From NCBI GenBank assembly GCA_013360585.1, contig JABWBH010000009.1:42639-106638 (forward strand): a stretch of 64,000 nt of DNA. Direction: 5' to 3'. Numbering within the stretch: position 1 is the first letter of the stretch; the number at the start of each line of letters is the position of its first letter. A program made the translations under genes and the position numbers. Below are positions 33,322-43,233 of this stretch, one piece after another. The notes beneath the pieces were generated by a model. That model did no database searches and was not told where the DNA came from. It saw only the letters and a program-made list of their open reading frames with translations. The stretch is from Phycisphaerae bacterium. Lineage in GTDB: Bacteria > Planctomycetota > Phycisphaerae > UBA1845.

Positions 33322-36300
33322 ATGCAGAAGCTTGCGGAAATCTGTATCCGGCGGCCGGTCTTCGCTGTCATGCTCATCCTCTCGCTGGTGGTGTTCGGCG
33401 GCGTCAGTTACTTCAAGCTGGGCGTCGACCGCTTCCCCAACATCGACCTTCCGATCGTGCGCATCAGCACGTCGCTTCCGGGCGCCGCGCCCGAGGAAGT
33501 CGAGACGCAGATTTCCGACATCATCGAGGAGGCGGTCAACACGGCGGAGGGCATCGAGGAACTGCGATCGATCTCCGGTCAGGGGCAGTCGTTCGTGATC
33601 GTGACGTTTCGCCTGGACCGCGACATCGATGCCGCGACGCAGGACGTGCGTGACCGCGTGGCGACGGTGCTGCGACGGCTTCCGGAGGACACGGATCCGC
33701 CGATCATCTCGAAGTCGGACAACGAGTCGACGCCGGTGCTGAGCCTGGCGCTGTCGGGTCCGCTGGGCCCGCGGGAACTGACGGACCTTGCCGAGCGGGT
33801 CGTGAAGCGGCGGATCGAGCGGTCAAAAGGCGTGGGGCAGGTGGATGTCAGCGGCGGGCTGGATCGGACGATCAATGTCTGGGTAAGCGCCGACCGGCTG
33901 GCGGCGTATCAACTGCCGATCACCGCCGTGCGCGACGCGATCGTCCGTCAGAACACCGACGTGCCTGGCGGATTCATCACGGATCCGGCGCGGGAGCGGA
34001 CGCTCAGAACGCTCGGACGGATCCTCGATCCGGCGCGTTTCAACGACATTGTGATCGAGACGCGCGGCGACGCGCCGATCCGCCTTTGCGATGTGGCGGT
34101 CGTCGAGGACGGGACGCGCGAGGAGCGCTCGGCGTCGCTGCTGAACGGACTGCCCACGGTGACGCTCGACGTGCTGCGACAGTCGGGCGCCAATACGATC
34201 GAAACGATCGAGGCGGTCAAGGCAAACCTCGCGCGGGTCAAAGACGAGCTTCCTTCCGGCGTGCGGATCGACGTGATCGCGGATCAGTCGCGGTACATTT
34301 ACGCGGCGTTGCACGAAATCAACGTGCATCTGATCGTCGGCAGCGCGCTGGCGTCGCTGGTCGTGCTGGTGTTCATGCGCAACTGGCGTTCGACGATCAT
34401 TGCCGCGGTGGCGATCCCGACGTCGGTCATCGCCACGTTCGGCGTGATGTGGGCGCTGGATTACACGCTCAACAGCGTGACGATGCTCGGGCTGGTGTTG
34501 ATGGTCGGGATCGTGATCGACGACGCGATCGTCGTGCTCGAGAACATTTTCCGGTTCATCGAGGAAAAGGGGATGGCGCCCTTCGACGCGGCGCGCGAGG
34601 CGACGCGCGAGATCGGGTTGGCGGTGCTGGCGACGACGCTGAGTCTCGTGGTCATCTTCGTTCCTGTGTCGTTCATGTCGGGGATTTCCGGGCGGTTTCT
34701 CTCGCAGTTCGGGATCACGGCGGCAGCGGCGGTGCTGGTCAGCCTGCTCGTCTCCTTCACGTTGACGCCGATGATGAGCGCGCGGCTGCTGCGTCCGGCG
34801 GCGTCGGTCGGCGGGGAGGCGAAGTCGCGGCGCGGGTTCTATCACTGGATCGAGGCGGCATACGCGGCGTCGCTGCGCGGCGCGATGCGCTACCGTGTTC
34901 CAGTGCTCGTGCTGGCGGGCGGCGTGATCGCCTCGACTGTGCCGCTTTACCGGCATGTCCGGCAGGAGTACGTGCCGTCGAACATCGACGAGGCGGAGTT
35001 CCGCGTGAACGTCAACGCTCCCGAGGGGACCAGTTTCGCCGCGATGCGGGGCTTGATGGAGCAGATCGACGCGGACCTTCGCGCCACCCCCGGCGTCACG
35101 CTTGTGCAATCCAACGCGGGAAGCGGATTCCTCGGCGGCGTGAATCAGGGACGAGCGTACGTCCAGATCGAACCGCACGACGAACGCGTCTTCTCGCTGG
35201 GGCGGTTGTGGCGCGCGACGTTGGTGGGAGATCCGATGTCGGCGTTCCGCGGGAATTACTCGCAGCGGGACGTGATGCAGGAGGTGCGGCGCCGATTGCG
35301 GGCGTATCCGCAGGTGCGGGCGGGGGTGCGCAACGATTTCTCGCTGAATCTGGGCGGAGGCCCGTTTGAGATCGATTTCGCGGTCCGCGGGGCCGAACTC
35401 GAGCCTCTGCTGAAGTATGCGGAGGAGCTCAAGACGCGCGCGGAGAGGGTCGGCGGGTTCACAGACCTGGACACCTCCTTGCGCCTGGACAAGCCCGAGA
35501 TCCGCGTCGAGGTGGACCGTCGCCGAGCGGCTGACCTCGGGGTGGATCCGCAGGACATCGCCTCGACGCTTCGCGTGCTGGTCGGCGGAGACAACGAGGT
35601 TTCCCGCTTCCGCGATCCGCTGGTGAACGAGGATTACGACGTGCAGTTGCGGCTTGTCGAGACCGACCGGAACGCGGTCGAACTGCTGAACCGCATCTAC
35701 GTCGCCGGCAGGGGAAGTCGGCTTGTCCGGCTGGACAGCGTGGCGACGCTGACGCCGTCGCTGGCGCCGTCGCGGATCGACCGCCTGGACCGGCAGCGCC
35801 AGGTGAGTCTGCGCGGCGGGGTTGCGCCGGGGTACGCGCTGGCCGACCGGATCGCCGTGCTGCGGGAGGAATCCGCGAAGCTGGGGATGCCGTCCGGATA
35901 CTCGACGCTGGTGTCGGGGCGTGGGCGCGAGCTGGAGCGCACTTACGGCGAGTTCGCCCTGGCGTTTCTTCTGTCGATTGTCTTCATGTACATGGTGCTC
36001 GCGGCCCAGCTTGAGAGCATCCTCCACCCGATCACGATCATGTTGTCTCTGCCGCTGGCGCTGCCCTTCGGATTGTTCTCGCTCTGGGTGACATCCGACA
36101 CCTTGAACATGTACTCGGCGCTGGGGCTGCTGGTGTTGTTCGGCATCGTCAAGAAGAACTCGATCCTCCAGATCAACCACATCGACCAGTTGCGCGAGGA
36201 GGGGGTTGAGCGAGCTGAGGCGATCCTTCGGGGCAGCCGAGACCGCTTGCGGCCGATCCTGATGACGACGCTCTCGTTCGTCGCTGGTATGCTTCCGCTG

Positions 36301-36528
36301 GCGCTGGGGACGGGTCCGGGCGCGGAGGAGCGGCGGACCATCGCGATCGTCATCATCGGCGGACAGACGCTCTCGCTGGTGCTGACGCTGCTGGTTACGC
36401 CGGTGGCGTACGCGGCGCTGGAGGACGCGGTGGCGGCGGTCCGACGCGGCTTCAGAAGCGCCCGCTCGATGCCGTCGCGTGCCGGGAAGATCGCCGCTGA
36501 CGCACCGGCTGGGGATCCGGGGTCGTAG
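33322..36528 (+). CDS. RND efflux pump, AcrB/MexB (HAE1) type
   Basis: 1068 residues from the ATG at 33322, the usual family length. It begins with the typical IRRPVFAVM helix and contains the internal duplication of two groups of six helices, each with a large periplasmic loop. TM4 carries GLVLMVGIVIDDAIVVLEN, containing the paired Asp residues of the proton relay, and the second half ends with FGIVKKNSILQINHIDQLREEG and GGQTLSLVLTLLVTPVAY. It exports hydrophobic compounds using the proton gradient. It is probably cotranscribed with the adaptor and perhaps the upstream glycosyltransferase genes. Confidence 0.96.
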   Translation: MQKLAEICIRRPVFAVMLILSLVVFGGVSYFKLGVDRFPNIDLPIVRISTSLPGAAPEEVETQISDIIEEAVNTAEGIEELRSISGQGQSFVIVTFRLDRDIDAATQDVRDRVATVLRRLPEDTDPPIISKSDNESTPVLSLALSGPLGPRELTDLAERVVKRRIERSKGVGQVDVSGGLDRTINVWVSADRLAAYQLPITAVRDAIVRQNTDVPGGFITDPARERTLRTLGRILDPARFNDIVIETRGDAPIRLCDVAVVEDGTREERSASLLNGLPTVTLDVLRQSGANTIETIEAVKANLARVKDELPSGVRIDVIADQSRYIYAALHEINVHLIVGSALASLVVLVFMRNWRSTIIAAVAIPTSVIATFGVMWALDYTLNSVTMLGLVLMVGIVIDDAIVVLENIFRFIEEKGMAPFDAAREATREIGLAVLATTLSLVVIFVPVSFMSGISGRFLSQFGITAAAAVLVSLLVSFTLTPMMSARLLRPAASVGGEAKSRRGFYHWIEAAYAASLRGAMRYRVPVLVLAGGVIASTVPLYRHVRQEYVPSNIDEAEFRVNVNAPEGTSFAAMRGLMEQIDADLRATPGVTLVQSNAGSGFLGGVNQGRAYVQIEPHDERVFSLGRLWRATLVGDPMSAFRGNYSQRDVMQEVRRRLRAYPQVRAGVRNDFSLNLGGGPFEIDFAVRGAELEPLLKYAEELKTRAERVGGFTDLDTSLRLDKPEIRVEVDRRRAADLGVDPQDIASTLRVLVGGDNEVSRFRDPLVNEDYDVQLRLVETDRNAVELLNRIYVAGRGSRLVRLDSVATLTPSLAPSRIDRLDRQRQVSLRGGVAPGYALADRIAVLREESAKLGMPSGYSTLVSGRGRELERTYGEFALAFLLSIVFMYMVLAAQLESILHPITIMLSLPLALPFGLFSLWVTSDTLNMYSALGLLVLFGIVKKNSILQINHIDQLREEGVERAEAILRGSRDRLRPILMTTLSFVAGMLPLALGTGPGAEERRTIAIVIIGGQTLSLVLTLLVTPVAYAALEDAVAAVRRGFRSARSMPSRAGKIAADAPAGDPGS

Positions 36529-36560
36529 ACCTTCGTCGGGGTTGACCCGCGCGGAGGATT

Positions 36561-37313
36561 TCAGATCGCCCAACGCGGCTTGCGTTTTTCGATGAACGCC
36601 TTCATGCCTTCGTGCCCGTCGGCGTGATCGAGGAAGCACTCGGCGAACGCGGTCAGATCGTCGCCGTCGCGCAGGGCGCGCTTTGCGGACGCCACGGCCT
36701 GCGGACCGGCTGCAAAAAACAGCTTCGCGAACGCTTCAACACGATGTTGAAGGTCTTCGACCGAGTTGACGGCTTCGTCGACCAGACCGAGCGTCGCCGC
36801 GTCCTCGGCCTTGATTCCCTCGCCAGAGAAGATCAGCCGCCGCGCCTTCGCCGGTCCGACCAGCGCCGTGAGGCGGTGCAGCCCTTTCCACCCCGGGATC
36901 AGCCCGAGCGTGACCTCCGGGAGACCGACGCGCGCTGTGCGCACCGCGAGACGAAAGTCACACGCCAACGCCAGCTCCAGCCCGCCGCCCATCGCCGCGC
37001 CGTTCAGCGCCGCCACCGTGACGCAGGGCAGCGCCGCAATTGCGTCGAACGCGTCCGCGCCGAGCTGTCCGTGCCGCCGCGCGGCCTCCGCGTCGAACAC
37101 CGACATCTCCTTGATGTCCGCGCCCGCCAGGAACACCTTGCCCTCGCCGGTGAAGACGCAGACGCGGACGCCGGCGTCCTGTCCGACCCGTCGGACCGCC
37201 TCGTCGAGATGATGCAGCGTCGCGGAGGACAGAACGTTCACCCCGCTTTCAGCGGTGAAGGTCAGCGTCATGATCGGGCCGGCCGAACTCGTCTTGATTT
37301 TTGTTTCGCTCAT
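36561..37313 (-). CDS. Enoyl-CoA hydratase/isomerase family protein
   Basis: 250 residues of the crotonase fold. The oxyanion-hole segments FLAGADIKEM (about 61-70) and AMGGGLELAL are present, and both catalytic acids of true hydratases are conserved: Glu113 in GGGLEL and Glu133 in LPEVTLGLIPG. It therefore should add water to trans-2-enoyl-CoA, although related crotonases act as isomerases or on other CoA esters. No other fatty-acid or butyrate genes are nearby. Single gene, convergent with the RND pump. Confidence 0.9.
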   Translation of the reverse strand: MSETKIKTSSAGPIMTLTFTAESGVNVLSSATLHHLDEAVRRVGQDAGVRVCVFTGEGKVFLAGADIKEMSVFDAEAARRHGQLGADAFDAIAALPCVTVAALNGAAMGGGLELALACDFRLAVRTARVGLPEVTLGLIPGWKGLHRLTALVGPAKARRLIFSGEGIKAEDAATLGLVDEAVNSVEDLQHRVEAFAKLFFAAGPQAVASAKRALRDGDDLTAFAECFLDHADGHEGMKAFIEKRKPRWAI

Positions 37314-37406
37314 GTTGGTCCTCGCCGCTTTCGCCGCGCCGCCGAAGCGTGACGCGGAGAACTTTCCAGCGCGGCAACGCGAAGTCGCCGTCTGTCCATC
37401 CTCAGC

Positions 37407-38447
37407 TTACTCGCGCGAAAAAGCCGCGTCGAACGCCCGACCGGAAGGGGCGAACTGAAGCCGGCGTACGAAAGTCACGGCCTCGCGCGCGCCGTGCTCG
37501 CGGTCCATCTCGCCGTCCTCCCACTCCACGGAGAGCGGACCGGCGTAACCGACGTGATTCAGCGCCCGGATGATCGACTCAAAGTCGATCCGACCACGGC
37601 CTGGGGAGCGGAAGTCCCAGTACCGGTCCGGGTGGCCGAAGTCCGCGTGACCTCCGAAGACGCCGATCGCCTTCGGCGTCGGCGACCACCAGACATCCTT
37701 GACATGCATGTGAAAGATCCGGTCCCCGAAGCGGCGGATGAACGCGACGTAGTCCACGCCCTGATAAGCGAAGTGCGAAGGATCGTAATTGAACCCGAAC
37801 CGCGGATGACGCCCGAGTGCCTCCAGCGCCCGCGCCGCGGACACGAGATCGAACGCGATCTCCGTCGGGTGAACCTCGAGCGCGAAGTCAACGTCGCATT
37901 GATCGAACGCATCCAGGATCGGCCGCCAGCGACGGGCGAAATCGGCGAACCCGTCCTCGATCTGCCGCGGCAGGTTCGGCGGGAACGAATACACAAGGGG
38001 CCAGATGCTGCTGCCCGTGAAGCCGTTGACGACGACCCGCTTCAGATTCCGCCGGACGCTTTCCGGTGCGAGATTGAAAAACCGGCGAGCCGCCCGCGCC
38101 GTGTCGGTCATCTCCGCGGCCGCCCGGCGTCGGACGCCTTCCGGGTCGCCGTCGCCCCAGACCTGCGCGGGCAAAATGCCCTTGTGACGCTCGTCGATCC
38201 GGTCGCAGACGGCCTGCCCGACGAGATGCGAACTGACGGCGTAGCATGCAAGGCGATGCTTCTGGAGCGTCGCCCACCGATGCCGGCAGTAGTCGTCACT
38301 GTCCTTCGCCTTGCCGACGTCGAAATGATCCCCCCAGCAGGCAAGTTCGACGCCGTCGTACCCGAAGGAGGCGGCTTTCTCGCAGATGACCTCAAACGGC
38401 AGATCGGCCCACTGTCCTGTGAAAAGCGTGACCGGACGCGATGACAT
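37407..38447 (-). CDS. Sugar phosphate isomerase/epimerase (AP endonuclease-2 TIM barrel)
   Basis: 346 residues, ATG at 38447 with GGGAGGAA upstream. The fold is the xylose-isomerase-like TIM barrel. Metal ligands are seen in LEVHPTE (Glu), [11 protein letters not shown] (Asp, His), [10 protein letters not shown] (His, Asp) and the C-terminal SVEWED (Glu). Such proteins are plentiful in planctomycetes and isomerise or epimerise sugars or inositol derivatives; the exact substrate cannot be read from sequence. It has no signal peptide, so it acts in the cytoplasm. Confidence 0.9.
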   Translation of the reverse strand: MSSRPVTLFTGQWADLPFEVICEKAASFGYDGVELACWGDHFDVGKAKDSDDYCRHRWATLQKHRLACYAVSSHLVGQAVCDRIDERHKGILPAQVWGDGDPEGVRRRAAAEMTDTARAARRFFNLAPESVRRNLKRVVVNGFTGSSIWPLVYSFPPNLPRQIEDGFADFARRWRPILDAFDQCDVDFALEVHPTEIAFDLVSAARALEALGRHPRFGFNYDPSHFAYQGVDYVAFIRRFGDRIFHMHVKDVWWSPTPKAIGVFGGHADFGHPDRYWDFRSPGRGRIDFESIIRALNHVGYAGPLSVEWEDGEMDREHGAREAVTFVRRLQFAPSGRAFDAAFSRE

Positions 38448-38582
38448 TGACGTTCCTCCCCGCTAAAAAAGACGTTGCGAAGTCTAACGCGGGAAGGCGT
38501 CTTCAACCACCGGATGCACCCGCCGCCGACCGACGGCGCGGTCGCGGTCGAACCGCTTTGCGAAAGAGGCGCTGCACACGAT

Positions 38583-38840
38583 CTAAGATGATTGATCGGG
38601 CGCTTTCTTGAAGGCGGCAAGGACGGCTTGCACCAGCTCTTCCGGCACGTCGGTCGGCACGGGATCGTCGGCGCCGCAGCCGCAGTCCCGGGCGGCCCGG
38701 ATCGTAAAGCGGTAACTGTCGAGGTAGTCCACGCATTCCGGGCACAGGTGAAGATGCTTGCTGATCTCCGCGCGCTGCTGGGGCGTAAGCCCTCCTTCGA
38801 GATACGCGTCGAGAATGTCAATGAATTCCTTGCAGGTCAC
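38583..38840 (-). CDS. Zinc-finger anti-sigma factor
   Basis: 85 residues. It has the anti-sigma zinc motif His29-x3-Cys33-x2-Cys36 (HLHLCPEC) after a helical MTCKEFIDILDAYLEGGLTP start, the standard ZAS/zf-HC2 form. There is no transmembrane helix, so this is a soluble anti-sigma that may respond to redox state through its zinc site and further CGCG cysteines at about 53-55. The ATG overlaps the TGA of the sigma gene, as usual for such pairs. Confidence 0.9.
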   Translation of the reverse strand: MTCKEFIDILDAYLEGGLTPQQRAEISKHLHLCPECVDYLDSYRFTIRAARDCGCGADDPVPTDVPEELVQAVLAAFKKAPDQSS

Positions 38841-39436
38841 GCGTCCGATCCTCCGAAATAAGGCTCCAGCAATGTCCGCAACGCAAGCCTCGCCCGGTGA
38901 AGCCGGGCTTTGACGGCGTTCTCGTTGATCTCCAGCAATGTCGCGGTTTCGTTCGTGTCGAACCCGTCAATATCGCGGAGCATCAGCACGGTGCGGTGAA
39001 TCTCCGGAAGTTTGTCGAGAGCTTCGCGCACCTTCCGTCGCGTCTCCACCTGCTCAAGACGGGACTCCCGCGACTCCACCCACGGCAGACCGGGAGCTTC
39101 TCGATGCCCGTCGGACAGGAACCGCGGGAGCAGATCCTCGAGCGACGCCTCACGTTCAAGGCGCCGCTTTTTGCGCAGCAGCCCCAACGCGGCGTTCACG
39201 GTGATCCGATGCAACCACGTCCCGAGCCTGGACTCTCCGTGAAACCCCGGAAGAGCGCGGTATGCCGAGACGAACGCATCCTGCACCGCAGTCTCGGCGT
39301 CATCCTCCTGCCGCAGATATCGTCGGGCAACGACGAGCATGCGCGGCGCGTGCTCCCGGACAAACCGCTCGAAAGCGCCCGGATCGCCTGCGCGCAGCGC
39401 CGTCAACACCGCACCCTCGTCTGAACTGGGATTCAT
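38837..39436 (-). CDS. ECF-type RNA polymerase sigma factor (RpoE-like)
   Basis: 199 residues if begun at the ATG at 39436, which has GGGGGA just upstream; ATGs at 39469 and 39502 are in frame and cannot be excluded. Region 2 is seen in FERFVREHAPRMLVVARRYLRQEDDAETAVQDAFVSAYRALPGF (read in parts), and region 4 in LPEIHRTVLMLRDIDGFDTNETATLLEINENAVKARLHRAR. It is translationally coupled to the zinc anti-sigma gene, which should hold it inactive until a signal arrives. Its promoter region is shared divergently with the Agl23-like gene. Confidence 0.92.
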   Translation of the reverse strand: MNPSSDEGAVLTALRAGDPGAFERFVREHAPRMLVVARRYLRQEDDAETAVQDAFVSAYRALPGFHGESRLGTWLHRITVNAALGLLRKKRRLEREASLEDLLPRFLSDGHREAPGLPWVESRESRLEQVETRRKVREALDKLPEIHRTVLMLRDIDGFDTNETATLLEINENAVKARLHRARLALRTLLEPYFGGSDA

Positions 39437-39580
39437 GATCCCCCGAGGGTCAGGCTCTTTTGCGTTCATGTGTGACAACGTATCAAGCATGCCGCATCTC
39501 ATTCAACTTTCCGTGTCGGTTCCGCCGGTCATGATCGGTCCGACGTGGTTTGCAGTCCCCTGTCGCCTTACAATGCCTGC

Positions 39581-41209
39581 ATGTCGTCGCAATCCACCCG
39601 CCGGCGCGACGGGGCGCTCGTCGTCGTCTTACTGGTCATCGCCGTCATCGGAGCGGCGCTGCGGCTGCCGGACCTCGCCCGGCGACCGATGCACGGCGAC
39701 GAAGCCGTCCACGCCGTCAAGCTCTGGGATCTGCACACCTCCGGAACCTACCGTTATGACCCTCACGAGTATCACGGACCGACGCTTTACTACCTGACTT
39801 TGCCGGTCATCCGCCTCGCCGGCGTCCGCAGCTTCGCCGAACTTTCGGAAGCGCACTTGCGCCTTGTCACCGTCGCCTTCGGACTCGGCCTGATCCCGCT
39901 GTTGTGGCTCGTGCGCGACGGACTCGGTCGCGCCGGCGTCTGCGTTTCTGCCCTCCTGACGGCGGTCTCGCCCGCAATGACGTTTTACAGCCGGTACTAC
40001 ATTCAGGAGACGCTGCTGGTTTTCTTCACTTTTCTGATGCTCGCGGCGGGCTGGCGTTACTCGGTTTCGAGAAAAATCGGCTGGGCGGCGGCGGCCGGGG
40101 CGGGGGCCGGCCTGGCGCACGCGACAAAAGAGACCTGCATGATCGCGTTCGCGTGCGCAGCGGCGGCGTGGTTATGCCTGCGTTGGGGAGGGGCAGAACG
40201 CAGGACCGGTCCCGGGGCCGAGTCGCGGCGTGACGACGTGATCCGATCCGGGCGCGGCGTCCGGCTTGCTCTTCCGGTTGCTTTCGTCTGCGGCGCGGCT
40301 GTCTCCGTCGCGTTCTACTCCGCGTTCTTCACGCATGCCCGCGGTCCCGTCGACTCGGTTCTGACCTACGCGACCTACCTCGACCGGGCCGGTAACTACG
40401 GCCTGCACGATCACCCGTGGTGGACTTACCTGCAGATCCTCGCATACACGCACTGGGGTCCGGGTCCGGCGTGGTCGGAAGGCGCGATCCTGACGTTGTT
40501 CGTAATCGGGCTGGCGTTCGCATTCCGCCGAGCTAACCCGGATGCGGATGCAGGGGCGGAAGCCCGTCAGACCTTCGGTCGCTACATCGTTTTGTACGCG
40601 GGGATGATGATCGTCGTGTATTCCGCGATCCCTTACAAGACGCCGTGGTGCATGCTCGGATTCCTTCATGCGGCGATCCTCGCCGGCGGATTCGGATTCA
40701 ACCACGTCCTGACCGCGGCAAGGCGCCCGACGTTGAAGGCCCTTGCGGTGGCGTTATTCGTCGCCGCAACAGGACATCTGGCCCGTCAAACGACGTTGCT
40801 CACCGGTCCGCGCTTCGAGTCCGACCGGCGCAATCCCTACGTCTACGCGCATCCGGTCGGCGGCGTCCTGCGCATGACGAGCTACCTCGAAGCGCTTGCG
40901 GACGCTCATCCGAAGGGTCGATCCCTGCGGATCGACGTGGTGTCGCCGGACGCGGATTACTGGCCTTTGCCGTGGTATCTTCGTTCATGTAGCGGCGTCG
41001 CGTACTGGGATGCTCCGCCGGACGAGCTTGCGCCGGTAGTCGTCGCCAACACGGTTTTGACGCAGGAGGAGCAGGAGCGCCTCACCGACGGTCGTCACGT
41101 CAGTTATTACGGGTTCCGTCCCGATGTCGTCATGCTGGTCAGCGTCGAGCAGTCCGTGTTTGAGCAGTTCGCCGCGCAAGAAGGGGCGTCGGGGTCATCC
41201 GCACCCTGA
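39581..41209 (+). CDS. GT-C fold membrane glycosyltransferase, Agl23/TIGR03663-like
   Basis: 542 residues with about eleven hydrophobic helices. After helix 1 it has RPMHGDEAVHAVKLWDL and then EYHGPTLYYLTLP, the pattern of the TIGR03663 family ('flippase activity-associated protein Agl23'), relatives of dolichyl-phosphate mannose transferases. The acidic loop with Asp-Glu is present as in catalytic GT-C enzymes. The C-terminal 140 residues form a periplasmic domain. It likely moves sugars from lipid carriers to envelope glycans. Next gene (pgsA) begins 23 bases downstream. Confidence 0.87.
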   Translation: MSSQSTRRRDGALVVVLLVIAVIGAALRLPDLARRPMHGDEAVHAVKLWDLHTSGTYRYDPHEYHGPTLYYLTLPVIRLAGVRSFAELSEAHLRLVTVAFGLGLIPLLWLVRDGLGRAGVCVSALLTAVSPAMTFYSRYYIQETLLVFFTFLMLAAGWRYSVSRKIGWAAAAGAGAGLAHATKETCMIAFACAAAAWLCLRWGGAERRTGPGAESRRDDVIRSGRGVRLALPVAFVCGAAVSVAFYSAFFTHARGPVDSVLTYATYLDRAGNYGLHDHPWWTYLQILAYTHWGPGPAWSEGAILTLFVIGLAFAFRRANPDADAGAEARQTFGRYIVLYAGMMIVVYSAIPYKTPWCMLGFLHAAILAGGFGFNHVLTAARRPTLKALAVALFVAATGHLARQTTLLTGPRFESDRRNPYVYAHPVGGVLRMTSYLEALADAHPKGRSLRIDVVSPDADYWPLPWYLRSCSGVAYWDAPPDELAPVVVANTVLTQEEQERLTDGRHVSYYGFRPDVVMLVSVEQSVFEQFAAQEGASGSSAP

Positions 41210-41232
41210 TTTCAGCCCGCGGAGGGTTCGTC

Positions 41233-41865
41233 ATGAACGAAAGCTGGAGCTGGCTGACCTGGCCGAACCGGATTTCGATCGCCCGGATCCTCCTCGTACC
41301 GGTCTGGGTGCTGTGTCTGCTGAATATGAACGACGCGTGGCCCGGCGCCCGGCGCGCGGCGCTGGGGCTTTATCTTGTGATGGCGGTGAGCGACGCGCTG
41401 GACGGGTTTCTCGCCCGGCGCTGGCGCCAGCAATCCGCGATCGGGGCCTTCCTCGATCCGCTGGCGGACAAACTCCTGACGACGTGTGCCGTGGTCATCC
41501 TTGCGATCGAGGCGACGGCGGTGCCCGGGGCTCGCCTGCCGAGCTGGGTTCCGGTGATCGCCCTGGGGAAGGATGTTCTGACCGTCCTCGGCTTCGCGCT
41601 GGTGTACCTGGCGACCCAGCGGACGTTGATCCGTCCGCGCATTTTGGGCAAGGTCTCAACGCTGGTACAATCCGTGATGGTGGCGGCGACGCTGCTGACC
41701 CCGGATATGCCCGGTGGGTGGCGCGATGTCGTTGAGGCGCTGTGGGCGGCCGCGAGCGGCGCGGCGGTCCTGGCGTGGCTGGATTATCTGCGCGTCGGCG
41801 TTCGTTTTGTCTCCGAGGTCCACGCCGCGGAAGAAGCGGGTCGCGGGCCGAGCGGATCTTCGTGA
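41233..41865 (+). CDS. pgsA: CDP-diacylglycerol-glycerol-3-phosphate 3-phosphatidyltransferase
   Basis: 210 residues, ATG preceded by GGAGGGTTCGTC. It has the CDP-alcohol phosphatidyltransferase signature D-G-x2-A-R...G-x3-D-x3-D ([11 protein letters not shown] then [10 protein letters not shown]), with five or so membrane helices. It makes phosphatidylglycerol phosphate in the inner membrane. [15 protein letters not shown] at the N-terminus is typical of PgsA. A tail of about 20 residues beyond the last helix is not conserved. Confidence 0.93.
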   Translation: MNESWSWLTWPNRISIARILLVPVWVLCLLNMNDAWPGARRAALGLYLVMAVSDALDGFLARRWRQQSAIGAFLDPLADKLLTTCAVVILAIEATAVPGARLPSWVPVIALGKDVLTVLGFALVYLATQRTLIRPRILGKVSTLVQSVMVAATLLTPDMPGGWRDVVEALWAAASGAAVLAWLDYLRVGVRFVSEVHAAEEAGRGPSGSS

Positions 41866-41904
41866 TCGGCGAACCTCGCCGTCGCGCCGCCGCGGGATGC
41901 ACAC

Positions 41905-43149
41905 ATGAGCACGACAACGTTTGCACCGATTGAGCAGGCGCTGGACGACCTCCGCGCGGGGCGCATGATCATTCTCGTGGACGACGAGGACCGCGAGAAT
42001 GAAGGCGACCTCGTCGTCGCCGCGGAGCACGTCACGCCCGAGATCATCAATTTCATGCTGCGCCACGCCCGCGGCGTCCTGTGTCTGTCGATGACCGCGG
42101 AGCGCTGCCGCCAGCTTCATCTGCCCCTGCAAACGCCCGAGAACACGACCCGCTACGGAACCGCCTTCACCGTCACGATCGACGCGCATCCCCGCTTCGG
42201 CGTTACGACCGGCGTCTCGACGCACGATCGCGCCGCGACAATCCGCGCCGCCACGGCGGACCGCGCCGAACCGGGCGACCTCGTGCGCCCCGGTCATATC
42301 AACCCGCTGATGGCGGTCGACGGCGGCGTGCTGGTGCGCGCGGGGCAGACCGAGGGGTCGGTGGACTTGTGCCGGATCGCAGGATTGAAACCCGCCGCCG
42401 TCATCATCGAGATCCTCAACGAGGACGGAACGATGGCGCGCCGACCGCAGCTTGAAACCCTGGCGCGCGAACACGGATTGCGCATGTATACCGTCGCCGA
42501 CCTCATCGAATACCGGATGAAGAACGAGCGGTTCGTCACCCGCGGGCAGACCGTCCGAATGCCCACGCGGTTCGGCGAGTTCACGCTCGTCTCGTTCACA
42601 ACGCCGGTGGACCGCGAGCCGCACCTGGCGCTGTGCTGCGGAGGCGTGGGGGAGCTGGGTCCGGACGGCGAGGCGATCCCTCATCCGGATCCGGTGCTCG
42701 TCCGCGTCGAATCCGAATGCCTCACCGGGCATGTGTTCCACTCCGCGCGGTGCGACTGCGGCGACCAGCTCGAAACCGCGATGCAGCTCATTCAGCGCGA
42801 AGGTAAAGGCGCGCTCATCTACCTGCGTCAGGAGGGGCGGGCGATCGGGCTGCACAACAAGCTCCGCGCGTACACGCTTCAGGATCAGGGGCTGGACACC
42901 GTCGAAGCCAACGAGGCGCTCGGGCTTCCGCCGGACCGCCGCGACTACGGCGTCGGAGCCCAGATCTGCCGTGACCTGGGGTTGCGCCAGCTCCGCATTC
43001 TCACGAACAATCCGAAGAAGATCAGCCGGCTCGAGGTTTACGGCCTTCGCATTGCGGAGCAGCTTCCGATCCAGGTTCCCGCGAATCCGCACAACGCCGC
43101 CTACCTGAAGACCAAGAAGGACAAGCTCGGGCACATGCTGGCGCTGTGA
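41905..43149 (+). CDS. ribBA: Bifunctional DHBP synthase / GTP cyclohydrolase II
   Basis: 414 residues. The N-terminal half (1-205) is 3,4-dihydroxy-2-butanone-4-phosphate synthase with the acidic loop [17 protein letters not shown] and THDRAATI; the C-terminal half is GTP cyclohydrolase II with zinc ligands in [35 protein letters not shown] and LLTNNPKK-like ILTNNPKKI. It provides both starting branches of riboflavin synthesis. All key residues of both halves are visible, so both activities are expected. It starts 39 bases after pgsA. No other riboflavin genes lie in the window. Confidence 0.97.
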   Translation: MSTTTFAPIEQALDDLRAGRMIILVDDEDRENEGDLVVAAEHVTPEIINFMLRHARGVLCLSMTAERCRQLHLPLQTPENTTRYGTAFTVTIDAHPRFGVTTGVSTHDRAATIRAATADRAEPGDLVRPGHINPLMAVDGGVLVRAGQTEGSVDLCRIAGLKPAAVIIEILNEDGTMARRPQLETLAREHGLRMYTVADLIEYRMKNERFVTRGQTVRMPTRFGEFTLVSFTTPVDREPHLALCCGGVGELGPDGEAIPHPDPVLVRVESECLTGHVFHSARCDCGDQLETAMQLIQREGKGALIYLRQEGRAIGLHNKLRAYTLQDQGLDTVEANEALGLPPDRRDYGVGAQICRDLGLRQLRILTNNPKKISRLEVYGLRIAEQLPIQVPANPHNAAYLKTKKDKLGHMLAL

Positions 43150-43233
43150 CGCACGCCCCGGGACGCAGACGCCGGCTGACTGCGGATCCCGCGCGACCTT
43201 GCCGACGCCGCCGATCTCCGGAGAATCAGGCGC

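Noticed and set aside
33823..36639. 938-codon minus-strand frame
   Set aside because: It is antisense to the RND pump gene, whose motifs are complete. The antisense product is basic, low-complexity sequence.
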